Below are positions 15,020 to 17,037 of a DNA stretch of 17,037 nucleotides, piece after piece (position 1 is the stretch's first letter; each line of letters opens with the position of its first letter). The notes beneath the pieces were generated by a model. That model was given only the letters and a program-made list of their open reading frames with translations, made no database searches and was not told where the DNA came from. The stretch covers positions 1-17,037 of the forward strand of contig JBLHGU010000107.1 of NCBI GenBank assembly GCA_047615875.1. The letters are read 5' to 3'. The DNA comes from JBLHGU01 sp047615875. GTDB lineage: Bacteria; Pseudomonadota; Gammaproteobacteria; Arenicellales; CAJQKF01. The translations under genes and the position numbers were made by a program.

Positions 15020-16246
15020 ATGAAAAGAATATTAGTAATAGGCACATACGATACCAAATCGGATGAATTGAACTATATGGAACGCTGTATCGCTAACCAG
15101 GGAGGTAAGCCTGTTTCAATGGATGTCAGTGTGCTCGGAGACCCCAGTAGACCTACTCAATACAGTAAACATGAAGTTGCTGCGGCTGCCGATACCACTA
15201 TTCAGGCCGTTATTGATTCAGGCGACGAAAACAGCGCCATGCAGCTAATGTCAAAGGGCGCCGCTGAGTTGACACGCAGACTATATGCGGACAACCTATT
15301 TGACGGCATGATTGCGCTGGGCGGAACTATGGGTACGGATTTGGCCCTGGACTGTGCCAGTGCGCTGCCCATGGGCGTGCCAAAGTACATTGTATCGACT
15401 GTCTCATTCTCCCCGCTAATACCCACTGAACGTCTCGCTTCGGACATTCAGATGATTTTGTGGGCTGGTGGTTTATATGGACTTAACTCGGTTTGCAAAT
15501 CCTCACTTAGTCAGGCTGCAGGGGCGGTGTTGGGTGCTGCAAAAGCCGTGGAGCCGCCACAAGGAGATCGTCCCCTGGTTGGTATGATGAGTTTGGGGAA
15601 TTCTTGTCTTTCTTACATGGTCAACCTTAAGCCTGCGTTAGAAGACCGTGGTTTTGAGGTGGCGGTGTTTCATGCCACGGGTATGGGCGGTAGGGCTTTT
15701 GAAAGCCTGGCGGCAGAAGGAGCTTTTGCGGCAGTTATGGACTTTGCCCTGCCAGAGCTTGGCAATCTGCTAAACGGTTCGCCTATAAACGCAGGGTCAG
15801 ATCGTATGACCAATGCTGGTGCGGCTGGAATACCCCAACTTGTCGCGCCCGGTTGTCTTGATTTGATTGATTTTCAAACCTGGCTGCCGTTACCAGAAAA
15901 GTACATCGATCGGCCCTATCATGCGCATAACCGATTGATCTGTTCAGTTGCCCTTTCCGCTGAGGAACGCCGGCAATCTGCACGAGAAATAGCCTCTCGA
16001 TTATCCAGTTCACAGGCTCCGGTGGAGTTTATTATGCCGATGCTTGGTATTGAGGAGTGGGATCGTGAAGGTGAAGATGCCCATGATCCAGAAGGACTGC
16101 AGAATTTTATTGAAGAACTTAGAGAAGTAATCAATCCACCACTTAAATATACCGAAATTGATGCGCACATAAATGATCAGGCATTTACTGACTATGTGCT
16201 TAAAGTGTTTGATGAGTGGGTCGCCAACGGAACCATTAAGTCCTGA
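15020..16246 (+). CDS. UPF0261 family, Tm-1-like ATP-binding domain protein
   Basis: Cytoplasmic protein of 408 residues, the usual family length. The N-terminus reads ILVIGTYDTKSDELNYM (4-20), followed by the nucleotide-binding loop IALGGTMGTDLALDCASALP (98-117), KYIVSTVSFSPLIP (122-135) and LWAGGLYGLNSVCKSSLSQA (147-166). The C-terminal half has VGMMSLGNSCLSYM (187-200), a family-typical VFHATGMGGRAFESL (216-230) and HAHNRLI. The family is named after the tomato Tm-1 N-terminal ATP-binding domain. Its enzymatic role is not established, although members often sit in catabolic operons. A GAGG lies about 13 bases before ATG, rather far. Ten bases separate its stop from the next gene, so an operon is likely. 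The neighbouring flavoenzyme suggests a shared pathway. Confidence 0.92.
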   Translation: MKRILVIGTYDTKSDELNYMERCIANQGGKPVSMDVSVLGDPSRPTQYSKHEVAAAADTTIQAVIDSGDENSAMQLMSKGAAELTRRLYADNLFDGMIALGGTMGTDLALDCASALPMGVPKYIVSTVSFSPLIPTERLASDIQMILWAGGLYGLNSVCKSSLSQAAGAVLGAAKAVEPPQGDRPLVGMMSLGNSCLSYMVNLKPALEDRGFEVAVFHATGMGGRAFESLAAEGAFAAVMDFALPELGNLLNGSPINAGSDRMTNAGAAGIPQLVAPGCLDLIDFQTWLPLPEKYIDRPYHAHNRLICSVALSAEERRQSAREIASRLSSSQAPVEFIMPMLGIEEWDREGEDAHDPEGLQNFIEELREVINPPLKYTEIDAHINDQAFTDYVLKVFDEWVANGTIKS

Positions 16247-16256
16247 GTAAATATTA

Positions 16257-17037
16257 ATGAAAACAAATGCTCCCTACGACATTCTGTTTGAGCCAGTCAC
16301 AATCGGACCGGTTGTTGCCCCGAATCGGTTTTATGCGGTGCCCCACGCCACTGGACACGGTCATCTACAACCCAACGGTGCAATAGAACTGCGAGCAATG
16401 AAGGCCGAGGGCGGTTGGGGAGTGATAGCGGCGCAAATGACTGAGATTGGTCCGGGCTCTGATATGGCCAATCACCCTATGGATAGAATATGGGATTCGC
16501 GCGATTTACCCATCCATCAGAAACAGGTTGAGGTTATAAAAAATCACGGTGCGCTGGCTGCTATCGAGCTTGCCCATGGTGGTCTAAGGGCACGCAATCT
16601 GACTACAGGTATGACGGTTCAAAGCCCCACGAATTTACCTGTACTGAGGCCGGACGTTCCGGTGCAGGGGCGGTCCATGGATCGCAAGGACATCGCTGAG
16701 TTTCGTGCTCTCCACAAACGCGCGGCCCTGGCAGCTCGAGATGCAGGTTTCGATATTTGCTATGTTTATGCGGCCCACGATCTCTCCATCCTTAGTCACT
16801 TTCTGTCCAGGCGAGTCAACCACAGGACTGATGAATATGGAGGAAGTTTGGAGAATCGAGTCCGATTGCTACGCGAGGTATTGCAGGACACCAAAGAGGC
16901 TGTGGGAGACAAGTGCGCCGTTGCGCTACGTTTTTCCGTTGCAGAACCGAGCGAAGATATGGGTCTGCGTCATGATGGTGAAGGTCGAGAAGTCGTCCAG
17001 ATGTTGGCGGAACTGCCAGATTTGTGGGATGTAAATA
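16257..17037 (+). CDS. NADH:flavin oxidoreductase, TMADH/DgcA-like (partial)
   Basis: FMN-binding TIM-barrel enzyme of the old yellow enzyme class, nearest to trimethylamine/dimethylamine dehydrogenases and DgcA-type demethylases. It is open at the right edge with 260 codons visible. Motifs are FEPVTIGPVVAPNRFYAVPH (11-30), MKAEGGWGVI (48-57), AIELAHGGLRARN (102-114), the catalytic YAAH (Tyr171/His174, same spacing as Tyr169/His172 of trimethylamine dehydrogenase), RTDEYGGSLENRVR (190-203) and Arg225. The Cys that forms 6-S-cysteinyl-FMN in trimethylamine dehydrogenase is replaced by Ala31, so FMN should be noncovalent. The substrate-bowl Tyr appears to be Met61, so the substrate is probably not trimethylamine. 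The C-terminal Fe-S and dinucleotide domains, if present, lie beyond the window. It follows the UPF0261 gene after 10 bases with a poor ribosome binding site, suggesting coupled translation. Confidence 0.9.
   Translation, partial: MKTNAPYDILFEPVTIGPVVAPNRFYAVPHATGHGHLQPNGAIELRAMKAEGGWGVIAAQMTEIGPGSDMANHPMDRIWDSRDLPIHQKQVEVIKNHGALAAIELAHGGLRARNLTTGMTVQSPTNLPVLRPDVPVQGRSMDRKDIAEFRALHKRAALAARDAGFDICYVYAAHDLSILSHFLSRRVNHRTDEYGGSLENRVRLLREVLQDTKEAVGDKCAVALRFSVAEPSEDMGLRHDGEGREVVQMLAELPDLWDVN

Noticed and set aside
1..17037. CRISPR array, tRNA or rRNA genes, insertion sequence with transposase
   Set aside because: I saw no regularly spaced direct repeats, no tRNA-like cloverleaf or conserved rRNA segments, and no transposase signature on either strand, although short transposon remnants cannot be excluded by eye.

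Overview
The window looks like chromosomal DNA of a Gram-negative bacterium, most likely a gammaproteobacterium. The reasons are a general porin with a classic signal peptide at the left edge, a PhoB-type response regulator paired with a CHASE2 histidine kinase, a TolC-type remnant, and a UPF0261 protein beside an old-yellow-enzyme-type flavoenzyme. I cannot name the species. Base composition is moderate. Intact, well-conserved genes alternate with clearly decayed gene fragments, so the region appears to be undergoing erosion or rearrangement.

Layout. 1-236 (-): 5' end of a porin gene. 588-2417 (-): copper amine oxidase with an atypical residue after the cofactor tyrosine. About 2564-2935 (-): an unannotated, frameshifted remnant of a D-amino-acid aminotransferase. 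2958-8228 (-): a three-gene cell-envelope signalling unit in the order response regulator, secreted LysM-FecR protein, CHASE2-PAS histidine kinase. 8229-8532: a palindrome-rich spacer with a perfect 41-nt inverted repeat. 8533-9326 (-): a damaged chimera of a family-4 glycosyltransferase N-terminus and the end of a receiver domain. 9621-10895 (-) and 11039-12361 (+): a divergent pair of MFS transporter and PuuB-like FAD amine oxidoreductase.

From 12358 to 14233 (+) lies a stretch of debris: a truncated PAS domain, a single RTX-like repeat, an intact DUF3467 gene with its own promoter-like sequence and terminator, an unrecognised reading frame broken by stops, and the frameshifted C-terminus of a TolC-type outer-membrane channel. 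This looks like the wreck of a type I secretion/RTX locus. 14230-14901 (-): HAD hydrolase. 15020-16246 (+): UPF0261 (Tm-1-like) protein. 16257 to the right edge (+): a flavin oxidoreductase of the trimethylamine dehydrogenase type, open at the window end and probably in one operon with the UPF0261 gene.

Together, copper amine oxidase, PuuB-like oxidase with transporter, and the methylamine-dehydrogenase-like flavoenzyme suggest a catabolic interest in amines and N-methylated compounds; that is inference from families. The response regulator/FecR/CHASE2 kinase cluster is the most complete candidate system. The most unusual objects are the glycosyltransferase-receiver chimera and the hidden gene remnants.
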